A stretch of 64,000 nucleotides of DNA from Sphingobacterium zeae. GTDB taxonomy: Bacteria > Bacteroidota > Bacteroidia > Sphingobacteriales > Sphingobacteriaceae. A model generated the notes under the pieces. That model saw nothing but the letters and a program-made list of their open reading frames with translations, did not search any database and had not been told where the DNA came from. Where the stretch lies: the NCBI RefSeq assembly GCF_030818895.1, contig NZ_JAUTBA010000001.1, positions 744,001-808,000 of the forward strand, given 5' to 3'. Shown here piece by piece: positions 9,151-18,917 of the stretch (positions are counted from its first letter, which is position 1; each line of letters opens with the position of its first letter). The position numbers were made by a program, and so were the translations under genes.

Positions 9151-10360
9151 ATTTTAAATTGCTTTTTAAGATTATTCGAAATGTTGTTCCTTTACCTAAT
9201 TCAGATTCTTTTACAAAAATTTGGCCTTGGTGATACCGCACCATTCTTTTTGTCAGACTAAGCCCAAGCCCCCAACCTCTCTTTCTTGTGGTGAAGCCTG
9301 GCTGGAAAACTGATTCAAAATTAGATCTCGGAATTCCTTTGCCCGTATCGCTAATGTCTATAAAAATTTCTTCTTTCGCAATATTTTCTGAAATATTAAC
9401 AGTTATCTTTCCTTCTGTACCAATGGCATTTACTCCATTTTTCAATAAATTTTCTATAATCCAGTCGAAGAGCGGAATATTGAGCTTTGCTTCAAGATGT
9501 TTGTCTCCTTTTAATTCGAAAGTGATTTTATTGCTAGTCCTTATACGGAAATAATCCATGTAATTTTTAATGACCTCGTAGAGGTTGTGATTGGTCAGTA
9601 CGGGGGTAGATCCTATTTTTGAAAAGCGGTCAGCGACGATCTCAAGCCGCTTTATGTCGTTTTCCATTTCAGTTAGCGTATCATCTTCTTCGGCATCAAA
9701 TTTTATACGAATCAGTTCTAGCCAACCCATCAACGATGAAATGGGGGTACCCAATTGATGTGCCGCTTCTTTGGTGAGGCCTACCCAAACAAGATTTTGT
9801 TCAGATTTTCGGATAGAGTTGAAAACGGTATATGCAATGATAAGGAAGAGCGCAATGAGCGATAGTTGTACGTACGGAAACACCCTTAGCTGTTGCAAAA
9901 ACCAAGAATCCTTGTAGTATACATGCCATTTTTGCCCATTTTCCAATTCCAAAGTAATGGGGGGATGGCTTTTTTTCATAAATGCCAGCTGTTTTTGAAA
10001 ATAAGCGGGGTCATAATTTAGATGCTTTGTAACACTGTCGTTTTGTCCAGGCTTAATATTGGTCTTCGTAGAATCGAGGTTCCGCCAAAAAATGATATCT
10101 TCTTTATCGTCAGTAATAATTGCTGGTAAATTTAGGCTGTCTCTTACAGCGTAGATAAATGTAATGAACTCATCATCTACGTCGGGCATGGTCATGATAT
10201 TTTTAGTACTCATGGCCCATACCTCGGCCTTTGAACGTTCGGCGTGAGCAAGATTTCGAACGAGGTAATTGGTGTACACCAAGGAGGCAACAGCAATGAC
10301 TGCTGCAAAGATGAGCAAAATAAATTTCCAGCGTTGCTGGCTAATCTGATAGGGTTTCAT
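9131..10360 (-). CDS. Membrane sensor histidine kinase
   Basis: About 409 residues from the ATG at 10360. A longer reading from 10417 adds 19 polar residues in front of the first membrane helix and looks less likely. Two membrane helices (about 12-32 and 165-190) flank a periplasmic sensor region of some 130 residues. The H-box is AAHQLGTPISSLMGW with the phospho-accepting His. An HATPase_c domain follows with N box (ENLLKNGVNAI), G1 (DTGKGI) and G2 (GWGLGLSL). No response regulator gene is adjacent, so it is an orphan kinase here. Partner and signal unknown. First gene of the operon with dinB-like and thioesterase genes. Confidence 0.9.
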   Translation of the reverse strand: MKPYQISQQRWKFILLIFAAVIAVASLVYTNYLVRNLAHAERSKAEVWAMSTKNIMTMPDVDDEFITFIYAVRDSLNLPAIITDDKEDIIFWRNLDSTKTNIKPGQNDSVTKHLNYDPAYFQKQLAFMKKSHPPITLELENGQKWHVYYKDSWFLQQLRVFPYVQLSLIALFLIIAYTVFNSIRKSEQNLVWVGLTKEAAHQLGTPISSLMGWLELIRIKFDAEEDDTLTEMENDIKRLEIVADRFSKIGSTPVLTNHNLYEVIKNYMDYFRIRTSNKITFELKGDKHLEAKLNIPLFDWIIENLLKNGVNAIGTEGKITVNISENIAKEEIFIDISDTGKGIPRSNFESVFQPGFTTRKRGWGLGLSLTKRMVRYHQGQIFVKESELGKGTTFRIILKSNLKYEATQI

Positions 10361-10468
10361 GATTCCGTATTCGTGTCCTTCATCGCAAATTACTGAATAA
10401 ATGTCTGTTTTCTGCACTTTTATTTAATTGAAGAAGTGGTCGTAGCGCCCAAATCAAAAATTTTGTGG

Positions 10469-10476
10469 TAATTTTG
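10469..10476 (+). promoter_or_regulatory. Candidate -7 box directly before gltX
   Basis: TAATTTTG fits the Bacteroidota TAnnTTTG box and ends four bases before the gltX ATG, implying a leaderless or nearly leaderless mRNA. I found no TTG at the expected -33 distance, so support rests on the single box. Confidence 0.45.
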
Positions 10477-10480
10477 CTTC

Positions 10481-12001
10481 ATGAGTTCAGAAAGAAAAGT
10501 CAGAGTGCGTTTTGCACCAAGCCCGACAGGTGGTCTTCACCTTGGTGGGGTACGTACAGCTTTGTTTAATTTTCTCTATGCGCGTCAGCATGAGGGAGAT
10601 TTTATTTTACGTGTCGAGGATACGGATCAAACTCGTTTCGTCCCTGGTGCTGAGGAATATATCAACGAATGCTTAGCATGGTGTGGTCTGACGCCAGACG
10701 AAAGTCCGTTAATAGGGGGGAAATATGGGCCTTACCGTCAAAGTGAGCGAAAACCATCTTACCGGAAATATGCTGAGCAATTGATCGCAGATGGGTATGC
10801 TTATTATGCCTTTGATACTGCTGAAGAGCTAGATGAACAGCGTAAATTACAGCCTAACTTCCGATATAGCCACGAAAACAGACTTCAATTGCGCAATTCG
10901 TTGAGCCTATCTGAGACTGAAACTCAACACCTGTTGGATGCGGGGACTCCGCATACCATTCGTATAAAAATTCCTACTGATGACACGGTAACATTTACAG
11001 ATATGATCCGTGGAAAGGTAGCTTTCGATACCAATCTTGTTGATGATAAGGTATTGCTTAAAGCTGACGGTATGCCAACTTATCACCTGGCCGTTGTTGT
11101 CGATGATAAAACCATGGATATTTCGCATGTATTCCGCGGCGAAGAGTGGTTGCCTTCGGCACCTATCCATATCTTGTTGTGGGAATACCTTGGCTGGGGC
11201 GATAGCATGCCGAGCTGGGCACACCTTCCTCTAATCCTCAAACCCGATGGAAATGGTAAATTAAGTAAACGCGATGGCGATCGTCTGGGATTCCCTGTTT
11301 ACGCGATGAACTGGACCGATGCAAACTCTGGCGATACAACAAAAGGTTTTCGTGAGATGGGTTTCTTGCCAGAGGCTTTTGTCAACATGCTTGGCGTGTT
11401 AGGCTGGAATGATGGAACTGAACAGGAACTTTTTTCTTTAGATGAATTGATCCAGAAATTCGGCGTGGACCGTATCAGTAAAGCTGGGGCGAAATTTGAT
11501 TTTGAAAAAGCAAAATGGTTTAACCATGAATGGATCAAACGATCTTCAACAGAGTCGCTGTTACCGCAGATTAAAACAGTTTTGGAACATCATCAAGTCG
11601 CGGCTGATGACACTTATGTGAGTAAAGTATTGGATGCGGTAAAAGAGCGTCTGACCTTTGTGGAAGATTTTTGGAGCCAAGCGTCGTTTTTCTTCCTGCA
11701 ACCTGCAGAATACGATTTAAACGCAGTGAAGCCTAAATGGTCTGCTGAAAAAACTGCATTTTTTGAGGGGATTAACCAGTCTTTCGCAGGATTCCATACC
11801 TGGAAGGCTGCTGAGTTGGAGCCTTTCTTCAAGGATGCCATTCAGGCATCCGGAATGAAAATGGGCGAACTGATGATGCCATTCCGTATTATGTTAGTCG
11901 GTGGAAAATTTGGTCCAGATGTCTTTCAGATAGTTGAACTGCTGGGCAGAGATGAAGTCGTAAATCGTGTAAAAAAAGCACTTCAGGAATTTGATGCTTA
12001 A
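10481..12001 (+). CDS. gltX: Glutamyl-tRNA synthetase
   Basis: Class I aminoacyl-tRNA synthetase charging tRNA-Glu. 506 residues, normal length. The HIGH-type motif is in FAPSPTGGLHLGGVRTAL at residues 11-28, and the KMSKS-type motif is KLSKRDG near residue 265. The C-terminal anticodon-binding region is complete and the protein ends QEFDA. glnS is also present in this window (46956-48626), so glutaminyl-tRNA can be made directly and this enzyme need not be non-discriminating. Single plus-strand gene with its own terminator. Confidence 0.97.
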   Translation: MSSERKVRVRFAPSPTGGLHLGGVRTALFNFLYARQHEGDFILRVEDTDQTRFVPGAEEYINECLAWCGLTPDESPLIGGKYGPYRQSERKPSYRKYAEQLIADGYAYYAFDTAEELDEQRKLQPNFRYSHENRLQLRNSLSLSETETQHLLDAGTPHTIRIKIPTDDTVTFTDMIRGKVAFDTNLVDDKVLLKADGMPTYHLAVVVDDKTMDISHVFRGEEWLPSAPIHILLWEYLGWGDSMPSWAHLPLILKPDGNGKLSKRDGDRLGFPVYAMNWTDANSGDTTKGFREMGFLPEAFVNMLGVLGWNDGTEQELFSLDELIQKFGVDRISKAGAKFDFEKAKWFNHEWIKRSSTESLLPQIKTVLEHHQVAADDTYVSKVLDAVKERLTFVEDFWSQASFFFLQPAEYDLNAVKPKWSAEKTAFFEGINQSFAGFHTWKAAELEPFFKDAIQASGMKMGELMMPFRIMLVGGKFGPDVFQIVELLGRDEVVNRVKKALQEFDA

Positions 12002-12027
12002 ATGAAAGGAGTATAAAATACTAAAAG

Positions 12028-12062
12028 AGGCTATTTGCATTGATTTGCGAATAGCCTTTTTT
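12028..12062 (+). terminator. Rho-independent terminator after gltX
   Basis: 11-bp stem with one G-T pair, followed by a T tract ending at 12062. Confidence 0.8.
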
Positions 12063-12203
12063 AATATTGTCCACTAGAGGGGCATAAGTTTGCTATGCTT
12101 AGTTTATTGGAAACGTTGATTTTCTTTGGATTTATGGAGTTGCTAGACCTTGTTAGATAGGCTTCCCCTAATTTGCTTATACTAGGCGTTCCCCTAGTTT
12201 GAT

Positions 12204-13781
12204 TTATAAGTAAGGTAACCTCAGCCGGATATAAAGGGTCTTAACTGGGCCAAATAAAAATATTATTCCGGTTACAACTAATCCCAGCATTCCGAGGAAA
12301 GTAAATATTTCCATATTGCTGATTAGCGATGCTTGCTGACTCAAACTTCCGGCAAGACTTTTACTAACAATTTGGTTTGCCACTTGATCGCCATATAATC
12401 CGCTATATTTCTCGATTAATGTGTTCCAATAATTTAGTGTCAACGGATTGCCTGTATTCAGTGTCTGTTCGAGTTGATTATAATGCTTTTTATTTAGTAT
12501 ATAGCTGATGTTTTGGATAAAGGCAAATCCAATATTGGTACTCCAAAATCGAACAGTTGTACCCATGAGGCCGGCATTGGCTACATGTTGGGATTCGACA
12601 CCTGTTAAAATGTAAATCACGAGCGGTGTGAACAGCCAGCCTTGTCCGATGCCCTGAATGAACAATGGGAGACCGATGGTCCAGATTGTGGTATCAGGAT
12701 AAAAGGTAGGGACAAAGAGAAAACAGGAAATTGCCAATATCAAAAAGCCAAAACCAAAGCTATATTTCGGAGATACATTGCATAGAAGTAAGACGGCAGA
12801 ACTGCCAACACCCAGGATAGTACCTATGACATTGATGTATTGTACATCAATAATATAGTGCCAAGGCCATTTCCAGACGGTAGCCATTACGGTATAAACA
12901 TTGTTGAGGCAGCTGCGAATAATATAGAAGAAAAAAAATAGGATAACTCCCAAAATCACATTTTTATATCTCAATACGTCAAAGTGAAATAGAGGTCTTT
13001 TGACCAAACTTTGTTTAATTATAAAGAGTGCTCCGAACACGAGGAAAAGGGCAAAGTTGATGGTGATATTAGGGTGTTCGAACCAATAGTATTTACGGCC
13101 ATAAATTAGGACGTAAGCGCCGCAGCTCAATGAGAATAGCAGAAACAGACAGCTTGTGAGATCCAGTTGATAGAGCGGGAATTTTTTACTTAAGCGATTA
13201 TTGTTGAGTAAGAGCAGGGCTATCGCAATGACGATCAAATGCCAATAGAGTACAACGTAGATCATATCTTGCCATCCATAATCCATAATACTTTCTTTGA
13301 GCAAAGATGTTGTCAAGGTCGAGCCGGTAAGCATAAATGTATATAGGAAGAAATAGGCAATGGTGCGGCTCTTTGTATGCTTAATCTGGCTCATAACCAT
13401 TGGAAGGAAACAAGCGCCTTCAAGCACGCAGAAAATACCTTCGGCTACACGCAGAACGCCAATAAGGAATGGATCTTTTGTCAATGAAATGCCGATTAGG
13501 ATGAGGATGGAAGCGCTGCAGGTCAACAGGATATAGGTTCTCACTCTGAAATAAGAAAAAAGCCGCTGAAAAATGAGTAAGGCAACCACAATGGCACCAT
13601 ACATCAAGGAAAGGAAATACTGAATATCTTCGGTTTCGATGTCAAGCGCCGACGCGGTAAATGCCGTATTCGAATGGAATAGCGACATTAACATGAGATG
13701 GGGAAACATCGCTAGTATCATTAGTGGAAGTTTGATCCATTCGGGAACCCAGCTATAGTATACAGATTTGTTGTTAAGCAT
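12204..13781 (-). CDS. MFS drug-efflux permease, EmrB/DHA2 type
   Basis: About 525 residues with some fourteen hydrophobic segments, the DHA2 (14-helix) pattern. The preferred start is the ATG at 13781, eight bases past the stop of the adaptor gene, giving MLNNKSVYYSWVPEW. Earlier in-frame starts (13808 ATG, 13817 TTG) would overlap the adaptor gene. It follows an HlyD/EmrA-like adaptor, so the two should form an inner-membrane pump reaching across the periplasm. No TolC-type outer-membrane channel gene is adjacent. Substrate unknown; the divergent AraC gene is the obvious candidate regulator. Confidence 0.88.
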   Translation of the reverse strand: MLNNKSVYYSWVPEWIKLPLMILAMFPHLMLMSLFHSNTAFTASALDIETEDIQYFLSLMYGAIVVALLIFQRLFSYFRVRTYILLTCSASILILIGISLTKDPFLIGVLRVAEGIFCVLEGACFLPMVMSQIKHTKSRTIAYFFLYTFMLTGSTLTTSLLKESIMDYGWQDMIYVVLYWHLIVIAIALLLLNNNRLSKKFPLYQLDLTSCLFLLFSLSCGAYVLIYGRKYYWFEHPNITINFALFLVFGALFIIKQSLVKRPLFHFDVLRYKNVILGVILFFFFYIIRSCLNNVYTVMATVWKWPWHYIIDVQYINVIGTILGVGSSAVLLLCNVSPKYSFGFGFLILAISCFLFVPTFYPDTTIWTIGLPLFIQGIGQGWLFTPLVIYILTGVESQHVANAGLMGTTVRFWSTNIGFAFIQNISYILNKKHYNQLEQTLNTGNPLTLNYWNTLIEKYSGLYGDQVANQIVSKSLAGSLSQQASLISNMEIFTFLGMLGLVVTGIIFLFGPVKTLYIRLRLPYL

Positions 13782-13788
13782 GGTCAAA

Positions 13789-14838
13789 TTAGGATTGATG
13801 GGCAGCATGAATGACAACGTTCATGCCGCCACGTAGTTTTTTAAGATCTTGCCGTGCATCAAAGACAATTTTAACAGGGATGCGCTGCTCTATTTTTACG
13901 AAGTTTCCTGTTGCGTTATCTTGGGGTATCACGGCAAATTTGGAACCTGATGCTGGAGAGAAAGAATGGATCTTTCCTTTAAAGAGTAGGTTGGGAAATG
14001 CATCTACCTGTATCGTCACGATAGTACCTTCTATAAGATCTTCGAGCTGTGTTTCCCTGAAATTTGCATCGATCCATTTCTCTTCGCTAACTACATTTGC
14101 CAGCGTCTGGCCTTCCTTCACAAATTGTCCGGGTTGTATAGTACGCTTGCCAACAAAGCCGTCATAGGGAGCGGTTACTACGGCATAGGAAAGGAAAAGC
14201 TGGGCATTTGTTCTTGCGGCCTTTTTGATGTTAATATTCGCTTTTGCAGGTAACTCGTTTGCTTTTTCTTTGCTGGTATTCAGTCGTGCGGAATGATACT
14301 CTTCTGTCATAGCATGTAGTTGTGCTAATGCCAAATCGTAAGCTGCTTTGGCATTGTCGTACTGCTGTCTGGTTGCCGCATCAGCCTCATATAGTTTCTT
14401 GAATCGACTATAATCCTGTTGCGTTTGCCATACACTTACTTTTGCCGCTTCTAATCTTGCCTTTTGAACCGAAATACTATTGGCAGTCGCATTGGCTGTT
14501 TTGCTGATGACCTCGGCATTTCTCTGGCTGCTCTGGAGTTCGGCTTTTGCGATATCTACCTTGGTCTGATATTCACTTGCATCTATAATTAATAGGGTGT
14601 CACCTTGATGCACATATTGATTTTCTTCAAATCGGACTTCTTTGATAAAACCAGGGATCCGACTAGCAATAGGGGTTACATATTGATCTATCTGGGCATC
14701 ATTTGTCGTTACATATTGATGAGTAAAAATCAGATGCCTGACCAGGAAGCCAATGCCGGTCAATAATAATATACTCGCAAAGAGCACGAGCGCTTTATTA
14801 AATCCTTTTGTTTGGTCTTTTTTATCTTTTCTATTCAT
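13789..14838 (-). CDS. HlyD/EmrA-family membrane-fusion adaptor
   Basis: Periplasmic adaptor of a tripartite efflux pump. 349 residues: a basic cytoplasmic start (MNRKDKKDQTKG), one membrane helix (about 15-33), then the biotinyl-lipoyl half motif (ITPIASRIPGFIKEV type, about 50-80). A long alpha hairpin (about 90-190) with many Ala/Lys/Gln follows, then the second lipoyl half and a beta-barrel domain (VVTAPYDGFVGKRTIQPGQFV near 215-235). It ends INVVIH-type, just before the permease gene. Divergent from the AraC gene with a 252-base shared region. Confidence 0.9.
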   Translation of the reverse strand: MNRKDKKDQTKGFNKALVLFASILLLTGIGFLVRHLIFTHQYVTTNDAQIDQYVTPIASRIPGFIKEVRFEENQYVHQGDTLLIIDASEYQTKVDIAKAELQSSQRNAEVISKTANATANSISVQKARLEAAKVSVWQTQQDYSRFKKLYEADAATRQQYDNAKAAYDLALAQLHAMTEEYHSARLNTSKEKANELPAKANINIKKAARTNAQLFLSYAVVTAPYDGFVGKRTIQPGQFVKEGQTLANVVSEEKWIDANFRETQLEDLIEGTIVTIQVDAFPNLLFKGKIHSFSPASGSKFAVIPQDNATGNFVKIEQRIPVKIVFDARQDLKKLRGGMNVVIHAAHQS

Positions 14839-14932
14839 TATTCATTCTACTTGCGCATTTTCCAAATTCTTCAGCTTTAGCATTCTGATCCAGATTTGAT
14901 TCTGAGTTACCTGCTAGATCACTATTTGTCAA
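14831..14932 (-). other. Possible upstream ORF in the leader of the efflux operon
   Basis: A 33-codon frame with a TTG start whose TAG overlaps the ATG region of the adaptor gene (the stop shares bases with its first codons). It lies within the leader expected from the -7 box at 14996-15003. It could be a leader peptide coupling translation, or chance. No ATG start, no recognisable motif; composition is polar (many Asn, Ser, Glu). Confidence 0.2.
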
Positions 14933-14995
14933 TGCATTTTACTTAAATGGGGCTTGAGTTCCGATCGATTTTCCTATTTGGGAATATGGCCCGCA

Positions 14996-15003
14996 CAAAG
15001 ATA
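14996..15003 (-). promoter_or_regulatory. Candidate -7 box for the efflux operon
   Basis: TATCTTTG on the minus strand, fitting TAnnTTTG, 158 bases before the adaptor ATG. No good TTG at -33 seen. Confidence 0.4.
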
Positions 15004-15054
15004 CAGTAGGACTTAAATGATTTGTTTTGTATAGTCGGACGGATATTTGTTTAT

Positions 15055-15086
15055 TTGTGCCATATTGTCGGAATAACGTAATTTTG
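15055..15086 (+). promoter_or_regulatory. Promoter of the AraC-family gene
   Basis: TTG at 15055-15057 and TAATTTTG at 15079-15086 with 21 bases between, fitting the Bacteroidota sigma-A pattern. The box ends four bases before the ATG, so the transcript would start at or next to the start codon. Confidence 0.5.
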
Positions 15087-15090
15087 GGAT

Positions 15091-15897
15091 ATGGAAGCGG
15101 ATAAACTTACAGCGATTGATGCTGAGCACTATGATTTTTATGTCGACCACCTCTACGTCAATCGTATTGATTCTCGCGAGTATAAACATAAGAAAGCGCG
15201 CCTGCTTTACGCTGAAGGCGGGATTATTCATGTATTTACAGCAACAAAGCACTGGTATTTGCCTGCAAGATTTTATATGTGGATTCCGGCAAATACCACT
15301 TATCATCTGGAAAGTACAAGCTCTCGTATTCCACTCTATAGTTTTTACTTCAAAGAAAGGTCGGATATGCCGTCTGTGCTTTCGGTGCCGAATATATTTC
15401 TAAGCAATGATTTGATGCGTGAAATGTTTTTATTTGCTCGAGATTGGGCTGGCGGGGTGAGCAAGATGACTAATTATTCTAAATACTGTCTCTTGCGTGC
15501 GATGATGGCAATTATTCCAGATACGAGTTCACCAATAGATGCTTTTCCGATGCAGCATCCCTATCCTAAAAGTGAAAAGCTCAAAAGTGTGGCTCGGTAT
15601 CTCAACAGTAATATCGATCAGTCCTTTACCATTGAACAGATAGCTGCGCGTTTTGGAATGAGTGGCCGCTCCTTATCAAGGCTTTTTAAAGAAGATATGG
15701 GCATCAGTTATATTCGGTTTTTAAGGGCTATACGAATTGCGAAAGCCCTGGAGCTCATGTCTGAAAATGATTACTCCATTCTCGAAATCGCCATGCGGGT
15801 GGGTTACAACGAGCTCTCTTCTTTCAGCAACATTTTTACACGGGTGACGGGTATTCGTCCATCGATTTATATGGCGAAGATCAATGGATACAAATAG
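15091..15897 (+). CDS. AraC-family transcriptional regulator
   Basis: 268 residues. The N-terminal ~150 residues form a cupin-like sensing domain without a motif I can assign to a ligand. The C-terminal 95 residues carry the two helix-turn-helix units of AraC proteins (FTIEQIAARFGMSGRSLSRLF and YSILEIAMRVGYNELSSFS, then FTRVTGIRPSIY). It is divergent from the EmrAB-like efflux pair, so it most likely controls that pump. This is inference from position. It ends 14 bases before the convergent SNF2 gene. Confidence 0.9.
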   Translation: MEADKLTAIDAEHYDFYVDHLYVNRIDSREYKHKKARLLYAEGGIIHVFTATKHWYLPARFYMWIPANTTYHLESTSSRIPLYSFYFKERSDMPSVLSVPNIFLSNDLMREMFLFARDWAGGVSKMTNYSKYCLLRAMMAIIPDTSSPIDAFPMQHPYPKSEKLKSVARYLNSNIDQSFTIEQIAARFGMSGRSLSRLFKEDMGISYIRFLRAIRIAKALELMSENDYSILEIAMRVGYNELSSFSNIFTRVTGIRPSIYMAKINGYK

Positions 15898-15911
15898 CAG
15901 TCGCGATCGTT

Positions 15912-18797
15912 TTAGGCTAAAAGCTCCTGCAGATCTTCCTGAGAAAGTGACTTGATAAAGCTTTCTTCGGTTGTGATCAGGCTTTGTGCGATCGATTTCT
16001 TTCTATTCTGTAAGGCTAATATCTTTTCTTCAACGGTATCTTTGCTGATAAATTTATAGATAAAGACATTGCGCGTTTGACCGATGCGGTGCGAGCGGTC
16101 TACGGCCTGTTGTTCCACAGCCGGATTCCACCAAGGGTCTAGGATAAAAACATAGTCTGCTTCAATAAGATTGAGCCCCACACCACCAGCCTTTATCGAA
16201 ATGAGGAACAGCTTGGTATCGTTGTTTTTACGAAACTGACTGACCGCTTCATCCCGATTTTTTGTGCCGCCATCTAGGTAGGCGTAGTTTATTCCTTTAT
16301 GATCAAAATACTGGCGGAAGATATTGAGTTGCTTTACAAACTGGGAGAAAATCAGTACTTTGTTACCTCTCTGCATGACCATTTCCAGGGTTTCAATCAC
16401 CGATTCGAACTTACCGGAATCGCCCGCAAATTTCTCATCCACCATTCTGGGGTGATTGGCTAACTGCCGCAACTTTGTCAGACCTTGTAAAAGTGCAATT
16501 TGGCTAGATTTTGGTTTGTTTTCCAATTGCCCGTCGAGGATTGCATTGCGATATTCAGATTTGACCTTCTCGTAGAGTTCGGCCTGTTTTTCTGTCATCT
16601 CACAGTAGAGTACCTGTTCTGTCTTTGGCGGTAATTCTTTTGCCACCTGATCTTTTGTACGTCTTAGTATAAACGGTTTAACAATCGCCTGAAGTCGTTG
16701 AGCTTTTTCTTCGTCTTTTTTCTTTTCTATGGGCTGCACAAACTCCTTCTGGAAATAGGTATAACTTCCCAACAGTCCGGGATTGGTGAAGTGCATCTGA
16801 GCCCAAAGATCCGAAACCGAATTTTCAACGGGTGTTCCACTTAAGGCCAGTTTATTTTTACTCTTTAGGCTTTTTATGGCTTTGAAAGATTTGGATGTCG
16901 GGTTTTTAATGTTTTGGCTTTCATCCAATATAATATAATTAAAATAATAGCTACTTAAAATCTCTTCGTCTATGCGCGCTATTCCGTAAGTGGTGATTAT
17001 TAAATCATATTTTGAAAATAATGCGGAATCTTTGATGCGATTGTTGCCAGTATGAAGGTGAATGTTCAGCTGTGGCGCGAATTGATGTGCTTCTTTTTGC
17101 CAGTTATATACTAATGAAGTCGGTAAGACCAAAAGCGAAGTACGTACATCCTGTTCATTCTGAAGCAGTTCTTTTTGTTGCTGCAATAAGGCTAATGTTT
17201 GTATGGTTTTACCTAAACCCATATCATCCGCAAGACAGCCTCCAAACTTATACTGCTTTAGAAAATTAAACCAATTGTATCCTGCCTTTTGGTATGGGCG
17301 AAGATTTCCTTTGAAATGTTTTGGTTCGGGAATATCTGCAATTTCTTCGAAGTTGGCCAGATTTTGAAGTTTTCGGGTAAATATCAGTTGCGTATGTTCG
17401 CTAATTTCAAAGAGTAGGCCTATGTGTACCTTATTTAATTTAAGTTCATGGCGATCTGCAGAAAATTGAAATAGATGATTGTACTGTGCAAACCATTCTT
17501 CTGGAATCATGGCAATTTCTCCATTCGGTAAAGTAAATTCCTTAATGTTATTGAGGATATGGTTGCGCAGTTGAATAAATGGGATTTCGTAAGGACCAAA
17601 TTTTGCGATAGCACTGATATCAAACCAATCATTGTCTTCTTCAATGGAGATATCCAGCGAGGTCTGACCTATGAAGAAGCGCTTTTCTTCATTGTCTTGC
17701 ACAATTTGAAAACCAAGTTTCTCCAGTTGTTCTTGGTGATTATTTATCCAGTCAAATATGGAAAGCCGTTTTCCGGCAGTTATGGTTGGTGTCAACAGAC
17801 CGAGTTGGAGGTCAAAATCCTGTAGTCCCAGTTTTTTTAAATTTTCATGTTGCTGTTCTTCCCATTGTAAAGATCGCTTGACACGGTGGAAGATGTAATG
17901 ATCATTTTCCTCCTGATAGACCATGCGAACAGTAACTTTATTTTCGGCGCCAGCTGTAAAGGTATGTTTACCATACTTAAATTGCAGTTGAAGTTGAGAA
18001 ACTCCATCTTTGATGTAAATCAAATGAAGGATAGGAATTGCTTGATGCTGATGGGTTTCAATGTCGAATCCTTCGGCATAAACATGATAGCGTTCTATCA
18101 AGCCACAGACAAATGTTTCAAAATATTTTTTTTCAGTGCTTCTACCGACAGAAATATAGCGTTTGTTCAAGAAGGGGCTAAGCTTTTTGCCTTCAAGGGT
18201 CTGATCGAAATAATAAAGGGTATTATTTAGAAGTAGCCACGCTTGTACGTTAGTCAGCACGATAGCGTTTTTGAACATAAACTCCAAACGCTGATTTTCG
18301 TATTTTATGGTGGGGAAATAGCGTGTTTCTTCTTCGTTTCGACGGAAATGAAAAAGTATTGAGGCAGCGGATGTGGCCAGTTTAATTTCTTGATCTGCAG
18401 GATACCCATCTTTGCTCATCATAAAGAATGGTTTGTCGCCAACAGCTTCAAAAAATTGAATCATTTTTTCATCTATTTTAGGACGAAGGAGTTCATAAAG
18501 CTTTTTATCAAAAACTTTGGAAAAGAAATCTACAGGTCTGATCGCTTTCTTGTAGTATTTTTTGATGAGGTGTGTTTGTTCAATTTCATCAAGCAGTCGA
18601 ATGAGTTTGTAATCTACTTCATCCAATTCGGCGGCGTAGGCACCGACAGTATTACTAAATATGCGTTGATATCGGAGTGAGTAAGTCCCATTGGGATTGA
18701 GTTGGACCATGTGTGGCTCAATGAGATAGCCGAGATAAGGGTGCTCACATATGGAATAAACGATTTTATATACTGGAAATGACTTTGACTGTTGCAT
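15912..18797 (-). CDS. SNF2-family DEAD/DEAH-box helicase
   Basis: About 961 residues from the ATG at 18797 (MQQSKSFPVYKIVY); a reading from 18839 would add 14 residues. The first ~480 residues are an uncharacterised SNF2-associated region. The motor has Walker A as DDMGLGKTIQ (about residue 520), motif II as ILDESQNIKN, motif III region LALSGTPVENS, and motif VI as QAVDRSHRIGQTR. Bacterial SNF2 proteins of this type are double-stranded DNA translocases, some linked to RNA polymerase recycling or to defence. Here neither phage nor restriction genes are nearby, so a housekeeping role is more likely. Confidence 0.9.
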   Translation of the reverse strand: MQQSKSFPVYKIVYSICEHPYLGYLIEPHMVQLNPNGTYSLRYQRIFSNTVGAYAAELDEVDYKLIRLLDEIEQTHLIKKYYKKAIRPVDFFSKVFDKKLYELLRPKIDEKMIQFFEAVGDKPFFMMSKDGYPADQEIKLATSAASILFHFRRNEEETRYFPTIKYENQRLEFMFKNAIVLTNVQAWLLLNNTLYYFDQTLEGKKLSPFLNKRYISVGRSTEKKYFETFVCGLIERYHVYAEGFDIETHQHQAIPILHLIYIKDGVSQLQLQFKYGKHTFTAGAENKVTVRMVYQEENDHYIFHRVKRSLQWEEQQHENLKKLGLQDFDLQLGLLTPTITAGKRLSIFDWINNHQEQLEKLGFQIVQDNEEKRFFIGQTSLDISIEEDNDWFDISAIAKFGPYEIPFIQLRNHILNNIKEFTLPNGEIAMIPEEWFAQYNHLFQFSADRHELKLNKVHIGLLFEISEHTQLIFTRKLQNLANFEEIADIPEPKHFKGNLRPYQKAGYNWFNFLKQYKFGGCLADDMGLGKTIQTLALLQQQKELLQNEQDVRTSLLVLPTSLVYNWQKEAHQFAPQLNIHLHTGNNRIKDSALFSKYDLIITTYGIARIDEEILSSYYFNYIILDESQNIKNPTSKSFKAIKSLKSKNKLALSGTPVENSVSDLWAQMHFTNPGLLGSYTYFQKEFVQPIEKKKDEEKAQRLQAIVKPFILRRTKDQVAKELPPKTEQVLYCEMTEKQAELYEKVKSEYRNAILDGQLENKPKSSQIALLQGLTKLRQLANHPRMVDEKFAGDSGKFESVIETLEMVMQRGNKVLIFSQFVKQLNIFRQYFDHKGINYAYLDGGTKNRDEAVSQFRKNNDTKLFLISIKAGGVGLNLIEADYVFILDPWWNPAVEQQAVDRSHRIGQTRNVFIYKFISKDTVEEKILALQNRKKSIAQSLITTEESFIKSLSQEDLQELLA

Positions 18798-18917
18798 TAA
18801 AAATAGCGGACCTTGTAAATAAAGGTATCTAATATACAATAAAATATACCATTACTCGCAATTTGCCCGATGAAATTTTAAAAATTGACGTGCTTGAATT
18901 GAATATTCTGGAAGCGA

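Noticed and set aside
12063-12203. Repeated CCCCTAGT-like pieces between gltX and the efflux permease gene
   Set aside because: Only short partial repeats without symmetry, no clear terminator.
15912-18797. SNF2 helicase as part of a defence system
   Set aside because: Neighbours are an AraC regulator and dapF; no nuclease, methylase or other defence gene is near.
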